Shown piece by piece: positions 34,746 through 46,051 of a stretch of 64,000 nucleotides of DNA. A program made the position numbers and the translations under genes. Origin of the DNA: Jiella mangrovi (GTDB taxonomy: Bacteria; Pseudomonadota; Alphaproteobacteria; Rhizobiales; Rhizobiaceae); assembly GCF_017815135.1 (NCBI RefSeq), contig NZ_JAGJCF010000004.1:285824-349823 (forward strand). The letters run 5' to 3'. Numbering within the stretch: position 1 is the first letter of the stretch; each line of letters begins with the position of its first letter. Below the pieces are notes generated by a model. That model saw only the letters and a program-made list of their open reading frames with translations. It searched no databases and was not told where the DNA came from.

Positions 34746-36038
34746 TCAGCCGCGATCGTCGACTTTGACGTAATCCCGCGTCTGCGCGCCCGTATAAAGC
34801 TGGCGGGGACGGCCGATACGCTGATTCGGGTCCTCGATCATCTCCTTCCACTGGGCGATCCAGCCGACGGTGCGCGCCACGGCGAAGAGCACCGTGAACA
34901 TGGCGGTCGGGAAGCCCAGCGCCTTCAGCGTGATGCCGGAATAGAAATCGACATTCGGATAGAGCTTCTTCTCGATGAAATACTCGTCGGTGAGCGCGAT
35001 GCGCTCGAGCTCCATCGCGACTTCGAGCAGCGGATCGTCCTTGATGCCGAGCTCATCGAGCACCTCGTGGCAGGTCTGCTGCATGATCTTGGCGCGCGGG
35101 TCGTAGTTCTTGTAGACCCGGTGGCCGAAGCCCATCAGACGGAACGGATCGTTCTTGTCCTTGGCCCTCGCGATGAATTCGGGGATGCGGTCCTTCGAAC
35201 CGATCTCCATCAGCATGTTGAGTGCCGCCTCGTTGGCGCCGCCATGGGCGGGGCCCCACAGGCAGGCGATGCCGGCCGCGACGCAGGCAAACGGGTTGGC
35301 GCCCGACGAGCCGGCGAGCCGGACGGTCGAGGTCGAGGCGTTCTGCTCGTGATCGGCGTGGAGGATGAAGATCCTGTCCATCGCGCGGGCGAGAACCGGG
35401 TTGATCCGGTAGGGCTCGCACGGCACGGCGAAGCACATATGCAGAAAGTTTTCCGCATAGGAGAGGTCGTTGCGCGGATAAACGAAGGGCTGGCCGATAT
35501 GGTATTTATAGGCCATCGCCGCGATCGTCGGCATCTTGGCGACCATGCGCAGGCTCGCCACCATCCGCTGATGCGGATCGGCGATGTCGGTGGAGTCGTG
35601 GTAGAAAGCGGAAAGCGCGCCGACCGAGCCGCACATGACCGCCATCGGGTGGGCGTCGCGGCGGAAGCCGGTGAAGAAGCGGCTCATCTGCTCGTGGATC
35701 ATCGTGTGCCGCGTCACGCGGTAGACGAAATCATCCTTTTCCCGCTGGGTCGGCAATTCGCCGTAGAGCAGGAGATAGCAGGTCTCGAGATAGTCGCCCT
35801 GTTCGGCGAGCTGATCGATCGGGTAGCCGCGATGGAGCAGAACGCCCTCGTCGCCGTCGATATAGGTAATCTTCGATTCGCAGGACGCCGTCGAGGAAAA
35901 CCCGGGATCGTAGGTGAAGACGCCGCCCTGCTTGTAGAGGGTCGTCACGTCGATCACATCCGGGCCGAGGGTGCCGCTGCGCATCTCAAGACCGGCATTC
36001 GTCGATCCGAAATTGAGTTTCGCCGACTGTTCTGTCAT
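34746..36038 (-). CDS. gltA: Citrate synthase
   Basis: A 430-residue type I citrate synthase that condenses oxaloacetate and acetyl-CoA at the entry to the TCA cycle. Seen are the N-terminal domain with [39 protein letters not shown], and the active-site segments [15 protein letters not shown] and [13 protein letters not shown]. Near the C-terminus, [11 protein letters not shown] and [10 protein letters not shown] are typical. The start at 36038 has GGAAGG upstream; the frame extends five residues further without support. In rhizobia it is placed next to gltX as here. Confidence 0.97.
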   Translation of the reverse strand: MTEQSAKLNFGSTNAGLEMRSGTLGPDVIDVTTLYKQGGVFTYDPGFSSTASCESKITYIDGDEGVLLHRGYPIDQLAEQGDYLETCYLLLYGELPTQREKDDFVYRVTRHTMIHEQMSRFFTGFRRDAHPMAVMCGSVGALSAFYHDSTDIADPHQRMVASLRMVAKMPTIAAMAYKYHIGQPFVYPRNDLSYAENFLHMCFAVPCEPYRINPVLARAMDRIFILHADHEQNASTSTVRLAGSSGANPFACVAAGIACLWGPAHGGANEAALNMLMEIGSKDRIPEFIARAKDKNDPFRLMGFGHRVYKNYDPRAKIMQQTCHEVLDELGIKDDPLLEVAMELERIALTDEYFIEKKLYPNVDFYSGITLKALGFPTAMFTVLFAVARTVGWIAQWKEMIEDPNQRIGRPRQLYTGAQTRDYVKVDDRG

Positions 36039-36179
36039 GCGTCGTCCTTCCATGAATCGCGGCTACGGACGCAACTTTCGCAGCGCACACGTTTCAGCCA
36101 TGCCCTGCCTACTCCAAAGGCTGGACCTCGACAAGTTATGATCCGAAGCCTGCTGCGGCGCAATATGCGACGGCGACCA

Positions 36180-37601
36180 TCAGTGCGACTGATCGCCCAG
36201 GCGGGCGAGAGATTCGTCCCGGCCGAGAACCGCGAGAACGTCGAACACGCCCGGTGAGGTGGTGCGGCCGGTCAGCGCGGCGCGCAGCGGCTGGGCCGCC
36301 TTGCCGAGCTTGATTTCGGCGCTTTCGGCATAACCCCGAACGATCGCCTCCAGCGCCTCTGCACGCCATTCCTCGGCTGCCGCAAAAAGCGGCAGAAGAT
36401 CAGCCACGATCTTGCGGCCGCCGTCGGCGAGAATGGCCTCGGCCTTTTCCTCCATCGCCAGCGGGCGGGCGGCGAAAAGAAAAGCCGCGCCGTCGGCAAG
36501 CTCGACCAGCGTCTTTGCCCGCTCCTTCAGACCGGGCATCGCCTCGGTGAGCTTGGCCCGAACGGTCTCGTCGCTTTCCCCTTTGAGCACAGCGCCATTG
36601 GGCAGGACGTCGCGGCTGTCCATCAGCATGGCGACGAGGTCTTCGTCGTCGCTCTGCCGGATCCAGTGACCGTTGATCGCCTCGAGTTTCTTGAAGTCGA
36701 ATCGCGCCGCGCCCTTGTTGATCTGCGGGAGATCGAACCACTCCACCATCTTCTCGGTGGAGATGATCTCCTCGTCGCCGTGGGCCCAGCCAAGGCGCAC
36801 GAGATAGTTGCGAAGCGCGACCGGCAGATAGCCCATCTCGCGATAGGCCTCGACGCCGAGTGCGCCGTGGCGCTTGGAAAGCTTCGCGCCGTCGGGTCCG
36901 TGGATGAGCGGGATATGGGCCATCACCGGCACGTCCCATCCCAGTGCCCGGTAGATCAGAGTCTGGCGGCCGGCATTGGTGAGATGATCGTCGCCGCGGA
37001 TGATGTGGGTGACGCCCATGTCATGGTCGTCGACGACGACGGCGAGCATGTAGGTCGGCGAGCCATCCGAGCGCAGCAGCACGAGATCGTCGAGGTCCTT
37101 GTTCGGGAAACGCACCGTTCCCTGAACCTCGTCCTCGACCACGGTTTCCCCGTCGAGTGGCGCCCGCAGGCGGATCACCGGGGCGACCCCGGCCGGCGCC
37201 TCGGAGGGGTCGCGGTCGCGCCAGCGGCCGTCGTAGCGGGGCGGGCGCTTTTCGGCCTTGGCCTTCTCGCGCATCTCGTCGAGTTCGGCCTGTGAGGCAT
37301 AGCAACGATAGGCCGCGCCTTTGGCGAGCATCTCCTCGACCACCTCGCGGTGGCGATCGGCACGCTGAAACTGTGAAACCGGCGGTTCGTCGGCGGCAAG
37401 GCCCATCCATTCGAGGCCTTCGATGATCGCCTTGACGGCCTCGTCCGTCGAGCGGGCGCGGTCCGTGTCCTCGATCCTCAGCAGCATCTTGCCGCCCTTG
37501 GCGCGGGCATAGAGCCAGTTGAACAAGGCGGTGCGTGCGCCGCCTATGTGCAGGAAGCCGGTGGGCGAGGGGGCAAAGCGGGTGACGACGGTATCCGCCA
37601 T
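36180..37601 (-). CDS. gltX: Glutamyl-tRNA synthetase
   Basis: A 473-residue class I aminoacyl-tRNA synthetase that charges tRNA-Glu. The HIGH motif occurs as [14 protein letters not shown] (about residues 11-24) and the KMSKS equivalent as [11 protein letters not shown] (about 243-253). Length and the tRNA-binding helical C-terminus are normal. The start [13 protein letters not shown] at 37601 is chosen because the longer open frame upstream belongs to antisense comEC. It is divergent from comEC. Confidence 0.97.
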   Translation of the reverse strand: MADTVVTRFAPSPTGFLHIGGARTALFNWLYARAKGGKMLLRIEDTDRARSTDEAVKAIIEGLEWMGLAADEPPVSQFQRADRHREVVEEMLAKGAAYRCYASQAELDEMREKAKAEKRPPRYDGRWRDRDPSEAPAGVAPVIRLRAPLDGETVVEDEVQGTVRFPNKDLDDLVLLRSDGSPTYMLAVVVDDHDMGVTHIIRGDDHLTNAGRQTLIYRALGWDVPVMAHIPLIHGPDGAKLSKRHGALGVEAYREMGYLPVALRNYLVRLGWAHGDEEIISTEKMVEWFDLPQINKGAARFDFKKLEAINGHWIRQSDDEDLVAMLMDSRDVLPNGAVLKGESDETVRAKLTEAMPGLKERAKTLVELADGAAFLFAARPLAMEEKAEAILADGGRKIVADLLPLFAAAEEWRAEALEAIVRGYAESAEIKLGKAAQPLRAALTGRTTSPGVFDVLAVLGRDESLARLGDQSH

Positions 37602-37692
37602 GTCAGCTCCAGTGTTTGAACCTTGGTCGTGGCGAGGATCTTGCAAAAACCGTCGCATTCGCGCGCCGGCTGTGTAGCATAGGCGCGTCGAG

Positions 37693-40125
37693 GTGCAAGC
37701 AAGGACAGGAAAGCCTTTGCCGCAGGCGCCACCGGGAGAGGGGCGAGAGCGCCCGAGCGGTTCGGCACAGCCGGGTCGCTGGCCGTTCGGTCTGCGCCCG
37801 CCCTTCGGCGGGAGCGGCGCGGACGCAGCTGCCGGTTTCGACCCGCGTCTCGCCGAGGACACGGGCCGGCTTGCGGCCTTGCGGGGCTGGCTTGCCCGGC
37901 AGGTCGATGTCGAGGCGGCGCAACGCTCCGGTTTCCATGTCCTGCCGGTCTCGTTGATCGTCGGTGCGGCCGCCGTCTTCGCGCTGGACTGGCGGCCGAA
38001 TCTCGTTGCGACTGCCGTTGCGGCGGTGGTTTTTCTCATCCTCAGTCTTCGCGCATCGGCTATGCCGACGGTCCGGGTGCTGTGCCTTGCGCTCGCTGGG
38101 GTTCTCGCCGCCGCGCTGGTCTCGATCATCGAGGCTCGCACGACGCAGACGACCATCATATCGGGCACGGCGACGACCCGGATCGCGGGCAGGGTGCTGC
38201 AGGCTTCGCGGGACGAAAAGGGCCGGATGCGCTACCTCGTCGCAATCACCGGAACGGTGCGGCCGGTGCTGTCGCGGCCGCCGGAAAGCGCCCGCATCAT
38301 GGTCACCGCGCGGCATTCGGCGAAGGTGCCCGGCGATCCCTATTACGGCCTCGTCCGGCTTGGCCCGCCCTCCGGACCCGCCGCGCCGGGCAGCTACGAT
38401 TTCGCGTATCAGCCATTCTTTGCCGGTGTCGGCGCGCTCGGCTTTTCCCTCGGCAAACCCGATGACGGGCCCGCCGAAGGCCTCGTCCCGCCGCCCGATC
38501 CCGGCTTTTTCGCGAGCCTTGGCATTGCCCTTCAACGGGTTCGGGCCGCGATGACCGAGAGGATCACGCAAGCCGCCGGCGGCGGCGAGGCGGGCGCGAT
38601 CGCAGCCGCCCTCGTCACTGGCGAACGGGCCGGCATTTCGGACGACGCCGAGACGTGGCTGCGGGGTGTCGGCCTGGCCCATGTCCTGTCGATCTCCGGG
38701 CTTCATCTGGCGATCGTCGCGGGATCGGCGCTGCTTATCCTGCGCTGCTGTCTCGCGCTGATTCCGGCCCTTTCGCTGCGCTATCCCGTCAAGAAGATCG
38801 CGGCGATCGCGGCCCTTCTCGTCGCCGCGCTCTATCTGATGCTGTCCGGCGGCAACGTCGCCACCCAGCGCGCCTTCGTCATGCTGGCGGTGATGCTGGC
38901 CGCCGTCATCGCCGACCGGCCCGCGCTGACCCTTCGCAACGTCTCGATCGCCGCGCTCGTCGTCGTTCTCGCTGCACCCCATTCGGTGACGACCGCGAGC
39001 TTCCAGATGAGCTTTGCCGCGACGCTCGCCCTCGTCGCCGGCTATGGCGCCTTCATGCGGCACCGGGGCACAGGAGGGCCGCCCGTCGCACGGCCGGTGG
39101 TCGTGAAGCTCGCCGGGCTCGTCGCAACGACGATCCTCGGCATTGTTGCGAGTTCGATCATCGCCGGGGCTGCGACGGCGCCCTTTGCCGCTTATCACTT
39201 TCACCGCGTCGCACCCTTCGGTCTCGTCGCCAACGTCCTGACCCTGCCGCTCTTCACGCTGATCGTCATGCCGCTCGGCCTCGTCGGCTCGCTGTTGATG
39301 CCCTTCGGCCTCGACGCCTGGTGCTTCCACCTGATGGGGCTTTCGCTCGAATTCGTCCTTCTGGTTTCAAAGTGGCTCTACGGTGTCCTGCCCGATCGCG
39401 GGACGGGGCCGATTTCCGGGGTCGGCGTCGCGTTTCTGGCCGCCGCGCTCTTTGCCGCCTCGTTCTTCGCCAGCCAGCTTCGATGGTCCGCCTTGCCGCT
39501 GGCGCTGATCGGTCTTCTGACCATCCGCGACACCGGCGCACTGCCGCAACTGCTCGTCTACGAGGACGGCAAAACCATTGCCGTCATCGGTGCTGATGAC
39601 GCCGTCAGCTATCTCGGCGCGCGGCCCAAGCGCTTCGTCACCGACCAGTGGGAGCGAAGCTTCGGCCTCACGCCAATTCCAGCCAAAGCTGGAGAGAGCG
39701 GATCGCCGGGAACGCCCGCAGCGTCAACGCGGCTCGGCCCGGGCTGCGCGGACGACTTCTGCCAATTCGAGACGCGCGATGGCCTCAAAGTCTCCTGGAC
39801 CAGCGATTACGAACGCACCGGGGAGGCCTGCGACGGCGGCGATGTGGCGATCGTCGCCCGGGCGATCCGATTGACGGCATGCCGATCCGGCGCGGTCCTC
39901 GTCACTCTGCGAACACTGCGCGCCAGTGGCTCTCTCGCATTCTTTCGCGATCCGCAGACCGACCGCCCCGTCGCCATCCGGTCGATCGTGCCCGACCCGC
40001 CGCCCTGGAACCGCCACCGCCTGGCGCCCTGGCCCGAATACTGGCGAAAGCCTGCCGCATCACCTGCTGGCGACATCGCCGCGGAGCCTCGCATTCCGGC
40101 GACTGCCAAGCCGGAAGGCCGCTGA
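37693..40125 (+). CDS. comEC: ComEC/Rec2-family DNA uptake channel protein
   Basis: An 810-residue polytopic membrane protein of the competence ComEC family, thought to carry single-stranded DNA across the inner membrane. A DUF4131-like N-terminal part with helices is followed by the competence domain ([20 protein letters not shown], then [14 protein letters not shown]) with about eight helices, then a soluble C-terminal part. The usual metallo-beta-lactamase-like end seems shortened. The start is taken as GTG at 37693; an internal start is possible. Between gltX and lexA, as in many rhizobia; natural competence is not shown by this. Confidence 0.88.
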   Translation: MQARTGKPLPQAPPGEGRERPSGSAQPGRWPFGLRPPFGGSGADAAAGFDPRLAEDTGRLAALRGWLARQVDVEAAQRSGFHVLPVSLIVGAAAVFALDWRPNLVATAVAAVVFLILSLRASAMPTVRVLCLALAGVLAAALVSIIEARTTQTTIISGTATTRIAGRVLQASRDEKGRMRYLVAITGTVRPVLSRPPESARIMVTARHSAKVPGDPYYGLVRLGPPSGPAAPGSYDFAYQPFFAGVGALGFSLGKPDDGPAEGLVPPPDPGFFASLGIALQRVRAAMTERITQAAGGGEAGAIAAALVTGERAGISDDAETWLRGVGLAHVLSISGLHLAIVAGSALLILRCCLALIPALSLRYPVKKIAAIAALLVAALYLMLSGGNVATQRAFVMLAVMLAAVIADRPALTLRNVSIAALVVVLAAPHSVTTASFQMSFAATLALVAGYGAFMRHRGTGGPPVARPVVVKLAGLVATTILGIVASSIIAGAATAPFAAYHFHRVAPFGLVANVLTLPLFTLIVMPLGLVGSLLMPFGLDAWCFHLMGLSLEFVLLVSKWLYGVLPDRGTGPISGVGVAFLAAALFAASFFASQLRWSALPLALIGLLTIRDTGALPQLLVYEDGKTIAVIGADDAVSYLGARPKRFVTDQWERSFGLTPIPAKAGESGSPGTPAASTRLGPGCADDFCQFETRDGLKVSWTSDYERTGEACDGGDVAIVARAIRLTACRSGAVLVTLRTLRASGSLAFFRDPQTDRPVAIRSIVPDPPPWNRHRLAPWPEYWRKPAASPAGDIAAEPRIPATAKPEGR

Positions 40126-40289
40126 CGCCGGATCGAGCCACTTCCGCGTCATCTGCGTCGAACTTTGCGGCCGGATTGCGTGAGCGGTTCGCAGTAAAGA
40201 CAGCCTCGCTGCATGCGAATGTCTCAGCTCGGTACGGATTCGACACGCGGGCGACCCAAACCGCCGACGAAACCAGACGGGACCAAAAA

Positions 40290-41057
40290 TCAGTAGCGCC
40301 GCATCAAGCCGACCAGGCGGCCCTGGACCTTCACCCGGTCGGCCCCGAAGATACGCGTCTCATAGGCGGGGTTGGCAGCCTCCAGCGCGATCGTATCGCC
40401 GCGCCGGCGAAACCGTTTCAGCGTCGCTTCCTCGTCGTCGACGAGCGCGACGATGATATCGCCGGGGGATGCCGTATCGACTCTCTGGATGACGACCGTG
40501 TCGCCGTCGAGAATGCCGGCATCGACCATCGAATCACCCTTCACGTCGAGCGCGAAATGCTCGCCGCTGGCGAGCATTTCCGGCGGGACCTGGATCGTAT
40601 GGGTATTGGTCTGGATCGCCGAGATCGGCACGCCGGCCGCGATCCGCCCCATGACGGGCACCGAGACGGCGCTATCGCGGGCGGGCTCGGCCTGCCGCGA
40701 GGCCGACGACACCGCCGCCGGCCTGCGCGCCGGAGATGCGCTACGCTCGGCGGCCTCGCCCCTGGCGGTGCCGAGACTGCCGTCGATGACGCTCGGCGTG
40801 AAGCCGCTCTTCGGGGCGCTCTGCGGTCGGGCGTTGCGCATCGATTCGGGCAGTTTGAGAACTTCCAGCGCTCGCGCCCGGTTCGGCAGCCGCCGGATGA
40901 AGCCGCGCTCCTCCAGAGCCGTGATCAGCCGGTGAATGCCCGATTTTGACCGCAGCTCCAGCGCATCCTTCATCTCGTCGAACGAGGGGGGCACGCCACT
41001 CTCCTTCAGCCGTTCGTTGATGAACAACAGAAGGTCGTGCTGTTTGCGCGTGAGCAT
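40290..41057 (-). CDS. lexA: LexA repressor
   Basis: A 255-residue SOS repressor. The N-terminal winged helix is [17 protein letters not shown] with [19 protein letters not shown]. The self-cleavage Ala-Gly bond lies in RIAAGVPIS, and the serine of the catalytic dyad in [11 protein letters not shown], the lysine in EEATLKRF. A Ser/Ala/Arg-rich linker between DNA-binding and catalytic domains is longer than in E. coli, as usual for alphaproteobacteria. Upstream lie one exact and one near-exact GTTC-N7-GTTC box, so it is autoregulated. It probably also controls the island recombinase. Confidence 0.96.
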   Translation of the reverse strand: MLTRKQHDLLLFINERLKESGVPPSFDEMKDALELRSKSGIHRLITALEERGFIRRLPNRARALEVLKLPESMRNARPQSAPKSGFTPSVIDGSLGTARGEAAERSASPARRPAAVSSASRQAEPARDSAVSVPVMGRIAAGVPISAIQTNTHTIQVPPEMLASGEHFALDVKGDSMVDAGILDGDTVVIQRVDTASPGDIIVALVDDEEATLKRFRRRGDTIALEAANPAYETRIFGADRVKVQGRLVGLMRRY

Positions 41058-41070
41058 GGGGAACCTCTAA

Positions 41071-41110
41071 AAACAAACCCTGAACAAAGTTATCTGTTCT
41101 AGTTGTGTTC
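41071..41110. promoter_or_regulatory. LexA boxes upstream of lexA
   Basis: GTTCTAGTTGTGTTC at 41096-41110 (plus strand) is an exact GTTC-N7-GTTC. A second site, GTTC-N7-GTTT, is read on the minus strand at 41085-41071, just 14 bases before the lexA ATG. The pair suggests autorepression. Confidence 0.75.
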
Positions 41111-41236
41111 CGCAAGTCCCCCGGTGTTTTCTGTTCCAATTTGTGATCGCGCGGCGTTTCGTCCCGCTCACATGGCAATTCAATTCATCGCGTGGTCGAG
41201 ACCCCCGGGCCGGCACCGCCCGCCCGGGGGGCGCCA

Positions 41237-42346
41237 TCAACCCCAGACGGAGCGGGCCACCTCGACGCACCGCTCCAGCTTGCGCCACTGGTCGTCCTGC
41301 GTCAGGTCGTTGCCGTGGGAGGTGGAGGAGAAGCCGCATTGGTGGGAGAGGGCGCACTGATCGAGGTCGACGAACTGGGAGGCCTCGTCGATGCGCTTCT
41401 TCACGGCGTCGGCCGGCTCGACCTTGCCCGATTTCGAGGACATCAGGCCGAGGACGACCGTCTTGCCCTTCGGCATGTGCCGCAGCGGTGCGAAATCGCC
41501 GGAGCGCTCGTCGTCATATTCCAGGAAGAAGCCGTCGATCGCCATTTCGTTGAAGAGAATCTCGGCCACCGGCTCGTAGCCGCCGGAGGCGACCCAGGCG
41601 CTCTTGAAGTTGCCGCGGCACAGATGGACCGAGATCACCATGTCCGACGGCCGGTCCCTGATCGCGTCGTTGACCAGCCGGCAGTAGAGCCGCGTCAGAT
41701 CGTCCGGATCGTCGCCCCGCTTTGCGGTGCGCTCACGGATTTCCGGGTCGCACAGATAGGCGAGGTTGGTATCGTCCATCTGCAGATAGCGGCAGCCGCG
41801 ATCGGCCAGATCCTTGATCTCGGCCCGGTAGGCTGCCGCCAGATCGTCGTAGAAGCCGTCGAGGTCGGGATAGATGCTGGAGGAGATCGCCTCGCGGCCG
41901 CCGCGAAAGTGCAGCATCGAGGGCGCGGGAATCGAGACCTTCGGCGTCTGCGTGACGACGGATTTCAGGAAGTCGTAGTCGGCGCCCTGGATTGCCTGCG
42001 AATGCATGATCTTGTCGTTGACATGCATGGTCGGCGGGGCAAACCCGACCTCCGAGCCGTCGTCCTTGCGAAAATGCGTCTTGAACTCGCCATAGGTGAC
42101 GTCGACACCATCGAGCTTTTCCAGAAAGTCGACGTGGAAGAAGGTGCGGCGGAACTCGCCGTCGGTGATGCCTTTCAGGCCGACGTCTTCCTGGCGCCTG
42201 ACCACCTCGCGGATGCACTCATCCTCGATCTCGCGCAATTCTTCGGCGGCAAGCTTGCCGTCGGCAAATTGCGCGCGCGCGGCCTGCAGCCGCTCGGGCC
42301 TGAGGAAGCTGCCGACATGGTCGGCCTTGAAGGGGGCTGTGGTCAT
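41237..42346 (-). CDS. MetE C-terminal-like methyltransferase (cobalamin-independent methionine synthase family)
   Basis: A 369-residue protein of the single-domain relatives of MetE's catalytic half (YxjG-like). Zinc-type ligands of the family appear as VHLCRGN (His, Cys) and SHQCGFSS (Cys). DHVGSFLRPE and the DGEFRRTFFHVDFL segment near the N-terminus are typical. The start at 42346 has AGGAAA upstream; a longer frame lacks similarity. Such proteins may transfer methyl groups to homocysteine or act on other methylated compounds. It stands divergent from a TRAP transporter, which may hint at uptake of its substrate. Confidence 0.85.
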   Translation of the reverse strand: MTTAPFKADHVGSFLRPERLQAARAQFADGKLAAEELREIEDECIREVVRRQEDVGLKGITDGEFRRTFFHVDFLEKLDGVDVTYGEFKTHFRKDDGSEVGFAPPTMHVNDKIMHSQAIQGADYDFLKSVVTQTPKVSIPAPSMLHFRGGREAISSSIYPDLDGFYDDLAAAYRAEIKDLADRGCRYLQMDDTNLAYLCDPEIRERTAKRGDDPDDLTRLYCRLVNDAIRDRPSDMVISVHLCRGNFKSAWVASGGYEPVAEILFNEMAIDGFFLEYDDERSGDFAPLRHMPKGKTVVLGLMSSKSGKVEPADAVKKRIDEASQFVDLDQCALSHQCGFSSTSHGNDLTQDDQWRKLERCVEVARSVWG

Positions 42347-42672
42347 GGTCGTTTCCTGCCTGGTTCGTGTTTGCGCGGCAAAGGAGTTATCCTTGCTGCT
42401 CGAACTGGAGCGGACTGGCGTCAATGCCAAGATCGATCCGGGCCTTTCGGGCGATAATCCCGAGAGGATATAACTCATTAGTTATGAAAATCGCCAGCAA
42501 AGTCATTTTACCGCTCGCTTTGTTCATATCATCTTCGTCAGGCGGTCGAAACGGGGAGCGGCCGGCCGTCGTGACGTTGCTTTGAGGGGAAGTTTCGACC
42601 ACGCTGAAATGATGCACCGCGCGGGAGGTGCGCCCAAGGGCGCAAGAGCTCGGCAGCCACACGGGAGGAAAC
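42347..42672. other. Intergenic region between the MetE-like and TRAP operons
   Basis: 326 bases separating divergent transcripts. The centre, near 42470-42530, is relatively AT-rich and probably carries promoters. No operator or RNA element was recognised. Confidence 0.4.
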
Positions 42673-43752
42673 ATGTTCAAGACGATCATCAGGGCGGCGC
42701 TTGCGGGCGCCATCATCGCTGCGGCAAGCGGCTATGCGGCAGCGCAGGACGTCACCTTGCGCATCCACCAGATGCTGCCGCCGCAGGCGACCATTCCCCA
42801 CGACGTTCTCGCCCCCTGGGGCGAGGCCGTGGAGAAGGAATCCGGCGGCAGGATCAAGGTCGAACTCTATCCCTCGATGCAGCTCGGCGGCACGCCGCCC
42901 GAGCTCTTCGATCAGGCCCGCGACGGCGTCGTTGACGTGATCTGGACGGTGCTCGGCTATACGCCCGGCCGCTTCCCGAAGGCCGAGACCTTCGAACTGC
43001 CCTTCATCATGACCGACGCGGTCTCGACCTCCGAGGCGTTCCAGGAATTCGTCGAGAAGAACGATCAGGAGGAGTTTGCGGACGTTCATCTTCTGGCCGT
43101 CCACACCCATGGCCCGGGCCTGTTCCACACCAAGCAGCCGATCACCAAGCTCGAGGATCTCAAGGGCATGAAGATCCGCGGCGGCTCGCGGGTGATCAAC
43201 GAGCTTTTGACCAAGCTGGGCGCGACGCCCGTCGGCCTGCCGGTGCCTGCGGTGGCCGAGGCCCTGTCGAAGGGCGTCATCGACGGCACGACCATTCCCT
43301 GGGAAGTCACGCTTCCCCTGCGCGTCTCCGAGCTGGTGAAGAATCACACCGGCTTTTCCGGCAAGAACGGCCTTTATACCCAGACCTTCGCCATCGCCAT
43401 GAACAAGGATGTCTATGACGGCCTGCCGGACGATCTGAAGAAGGTGATCGACGACAATTCTGGCATGAAACTCGCCCGGATGGCCGGCGAGGCGATGGCC
43501 AAGCAGGACGCGGTGGGGCTGAAGAAGGCCGAGGACGCCGGCAACAACATCGTGACGCTGGACGAGCAGGAAACCCAGCGTTTCAAGGATGCGAGCGAGG
43601 ACGTCATCGCGGAATGGGTCGCGCAGGGGGATGGCCGCCAGGCGCTGCTCGACGATGCCAAGGCGCTGATCGCAAAGTACACGGCTCAGAACGAGGCGGC
43701 CGGCGGCGGGATGCCAAAGGACGCCGCGAGCGGCGAGGCGAAGAGCCAGTAG
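42673..43752 (+). CDS. dctP: TRAP transporter substrate-binding protein (DctP family)
   Basis: A 359-residue periplasmic binding protein that presents its ligand to the TRAP permease. An N-terminal signal peptide (IIRAALAGAIIAAASGYAAA) precedes the mature protein. MKIRGGSRVINELLTKLGA is the family region with the arginine that clamps carboxylates. The start at 42673 has GGAGG 4 bases upstream. Genes for the small and large membrane subunits follow in order. The ligand is probably an organic acid, but it cannot be specified. Confidence 0.93.
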   Translation: MFKTIIRAALAGAIIAAASGYAAAQDVTLRIHQMLPPQATIPHDVLAPWGEAVEKESGGRIKVELYPSMQLGGTPPELFDQARDGVVDVIWTVLGYTPGRFPKAETFELPFIMTDAVSTSEAFQEFVEKNDQEEFADVHLLAVHTHGPGLFHTKQPITKLEDLKGMKIRGGSRVINELLTKLGATPVGLPVPAVAEALSKGVIDGTTIPWEVTLPLRVSELVKNHTGFSGKNGLYTQTFAIAMNKDVYDGLPDDLKKVIDDNSGMKLARMAGEAMAKQDAVGLKKAEDAGNNIVTLDEQETQRFKDASEDVIAEWVAQGDGRQALLDDAKALIAKYTAQNEAAGGGMPKDAASGEAKSQ

Positions 43753-43926
43753 CGCCGCCTTCAGAGCCAAGCATCAGAACGACATGCCAGGGGCGGGACC
43801 GGCCCGGCCGGTTCCGCCCTTTGCCGGCATCGACAGGGCCTGTGCCGCGCTCTTGGCCAAAGACGCGCGGGCAGGCCGCGGCAGAGGTGCGGCGTATTGC
43901 GCCCGAAAAGCCAGGAGGGGAAATCG

Positions 43927-44487
43927 GTGAGCGAAACCTCGGAAATCGGCCGCGAAACGGGACGGTTCGGACGCATCGTCGATGCGCTCGGCTCAGGCCT
44001 TGCCTTCGTCGGTGGGCTCTTCCTTCTCTTCATCGTCGCCCTGACCTGCGTTTCGATCGCCGGGCGAACGCTGCTGACCCTCGATCTTTGCTGCGGGCCC
44101 GTGCCCGGCGACGTCGAGATGATCGAGATCGCCTCGGCGGTCGCCGTGTTCCTGTTCCTGCCCTTCTGCCAGCTGAAGCGAGGCCATGTGACGGTGGACA
44201 TCTTCAGCGGGTTTTTGGGCAGGCGCGGCGTGCTGCTGACCGATCTCGTCGGCAACGTCCTGATGACCGCGGCGGCGGTCGTCATTTTCTGGCGGCTCGA
44301 ACTCGGCTTTCAGGACAAGCTGAGAAGCGGCGAGACGACGTTCATTCTGGCGATTCCGCTGTGGTGGGGCTACGCGATGTCGCTTGTCGGCGCCGCCGCT
44401 TTCGCTCTGGTCAGCGCCTATACGGTCTGGCGCTCGATCCTCGAAATCTCCGGCGGCGGGGCTTCGGCCGCGCCCACTCACGGCTAA
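43927..44487 (+). CDS. dctQ: TRAP transporter small membrane subunit (DctQ family)
   Basis: A 186-residue four-helix membrane protein that pairs with the large permease subunit. It has DVEMIEIASAVAVFLFLPFC, followed by the KRGHVTVD motif typical of DctQ. The start is GTG at 43927 with AGGGGAAA upstream. The gene lies between the binding protein and DctM; 19 bases separate it from the latter. Confidence 0.9.
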   Translation: MSETSEIGRETGRFGRIVDALGSGLAFVGGLFLLFIVALTCVSIAGRTLLTLDLCCGPVPGDVEMIEIASAVAVFLFLPFCQLKRGHVTVDIFSGFLGRRGVLLTDLVGNVLMTAAAVVIFWRLELGFQDKLRSGETTFILAIPLWWGYAMSLVGAAAFALVSAYTVWRSILEISGGGASAAPTHG

Positions 44488-44505
44488 ACCGGCACTGAAA
44501 GACCG

Positions 44506-45828
44506 ATGTCCAATCTCGAAATCGCCCTTCTTTCCTTTCCGGTTCTCCTGGTCCTGATCTTCCTGCGCATGCCGATCGGGCTTGCCATGCTGATCTGCGG
44601 CTTCTTCGGCAATTATCTGGTGCTCGGCCGCTTCACGCCGATCCTCGCCCAGATGAAGACGCTGACCTTCACCACCTTTTCCAGCTACTCGCTGTCGATC
44701 ATTCCGCTGTTTCTCCTGATGGGGCAGTTCGCGGCGAAGGGCGGCATGAGCCAGGCGCTGTTTCGCGCCGCCAATGGCTGGCTCGGTCATCGCAAGGGCG
44801 GTGTCGCCATGGCGGCGGTCGGCGCCTGCGCCGGCTTCGGGGCGATCTGCGGATCGTCGATCGCGACCGCCGCGACCATGGGCAAGGTGGCGCTGCCGGA
44901 GCTGAAGCGCTTCGGCTATGACGGCGGGCTTTCAACGGGAGCGCTCGCCGCCGGCGGCACGCTCGGCATTCTCATTCCGCCTTCGGTGATCCTCGTCATC
45001 TATGCGATCCTCACCGAGCAGAACATCGCCAAGCTGTTTCTCGCCGCCGTCGTTCCCGGCGTTCTCGCCATGCTCGGCTACATGCTGACGATCGCCATCT
45101 ATGTGCGGCTGAAGCCCGGCTCGAGCGGCCAGCGCGACAAGGCGCCGATGGAAGAACGGCTGCGGCTGACCTTCGAGGTCTGGCCGGTGCTTCTGGTGTT
45201 CTTCCTCGTCGTCTTCGGCATCTATTTCGGCTGGTTCACGCCCACCGAGGGTGCGGCGATCGGGGCCGCCGGCACCGGGCTGATCGCGCTGTTCAATGGC
45301 GGGCTGAAGGACGGCGCGCTCGGCGACAGCATCCGCGAGACGGCGGTGGCGACCGGCATGATCTTCCTGATCATCCTCGGCGCCGGCGTCTACAATTCCT
45401 TCCTGGCGCTCAGCCAGCTGCCGCAGGAATCGGCGGCTTGGGTGGTAGCCCAGGGCTTCTCGCCCTGGATGGTGCTGACGGTGATTCTCCTCACCTATCT
45501 CGCCTTCGGCTGCGTGATGGATTCGCTGTCGATGATCCTCCTCACCGTGCCGATCTTCTTTCCGATCGTCTCGGGGCTCGACTACGGCCTGTCGCCGGAC
45601 GAGTTCGCCATCTGGTTCGGCGTTCTCGTGCTGATCGTCGTGGAGGTGGGGCTGATCACCCCGCCCGTCGGGCTCAATCTCTTCGTCATCAATTCGATGG
45701 CCAAGGACACGCCGATGATCCGCACCTTCCAGGGCGCTGCGCCCTTCGTCGCTTCGGACATCGTCCGCACGATCGTCCTGACCGCCTTCCCGGCGATCAC
45801 GCTGTTTCTGGTGCGGTGGCTGTATTGA
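44506..45828 (+). CDS. dctM: TRAP transporter large permease subunit (DctM family)
   Basis: A 440-residue, about 12-helix sodium-coupled permease. Family signatures seen: FLRMPIGLAMLICGFFGNYL, AAVGACAGFGAICGSSIATA, LAAGGTLGILIPPSVILVIY and near the end GLITPPVGLNLFVI. It completes the DctP-DctQ-DctM order. The next gene is unrelated. Confidence 0.94.
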   Translation: MSNLEIALLSFPVLLVLIFLRMPIGLAMLICGFFGNYLVLGRFTPILAQMKTLTFTTFSSYSLSIIPLFLLMGQFAAKGGMSQALFRAANGWLGHRKGGVAMAAVGACAGFGAICGSSIATAATMGKVALPELKRFGYDGGLSTGALAAGGTLGILIPPSVILVIYAILTEQNIAKLFLAAVVPGVLAMLGYMLTIAIYVRLKPGSSGQRDKAPMEERLRLTFEVWPVLLVFFLVVFGIYFGWFTPTEGAAIGAAGTGLIALFNGGLKDGALGDSIRETAVATGMIFLIILGAGVYNSFLALSQLPQESAAWVVAQGFSPWMVLTVILLTYLAFGCVMDSLSMILLTVPIFFPIVSGLDYGLSPDEFAIWFGVLVLIVVEVGLITPPVGLNLFVINSMAKDTPMIRTFQGAAPFVASDIVRTIVLTAFPAITLFLVRWLY

Positions 45829-46051
45829 GGAGAGGGGGCTTGCTCGGGCGCCGCCGATCGCGCGGTGTCCGGTCGCAAAGGTCCGCGACTGTCGTGTGGC
45901 ACGACCGCTGAGAATGGCTGGGACAGGTGGAAAGGGGATGGTCCGCTTTGCGTCTTTGGGTATCGGAAGCGGACTCGTGTTTGCCGTCTCGTTCTTGTCG
46001 ATGGGGCCAGGATATGGAAACGATGACAGGACGCCCGATGGAACATCTGCC

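Noticed and set aside
37603..39330. 575-residue open frame opposite comEC
   Set aside because: Antisense shadow; composition is Arg/Asp/Gly-rich without domain.
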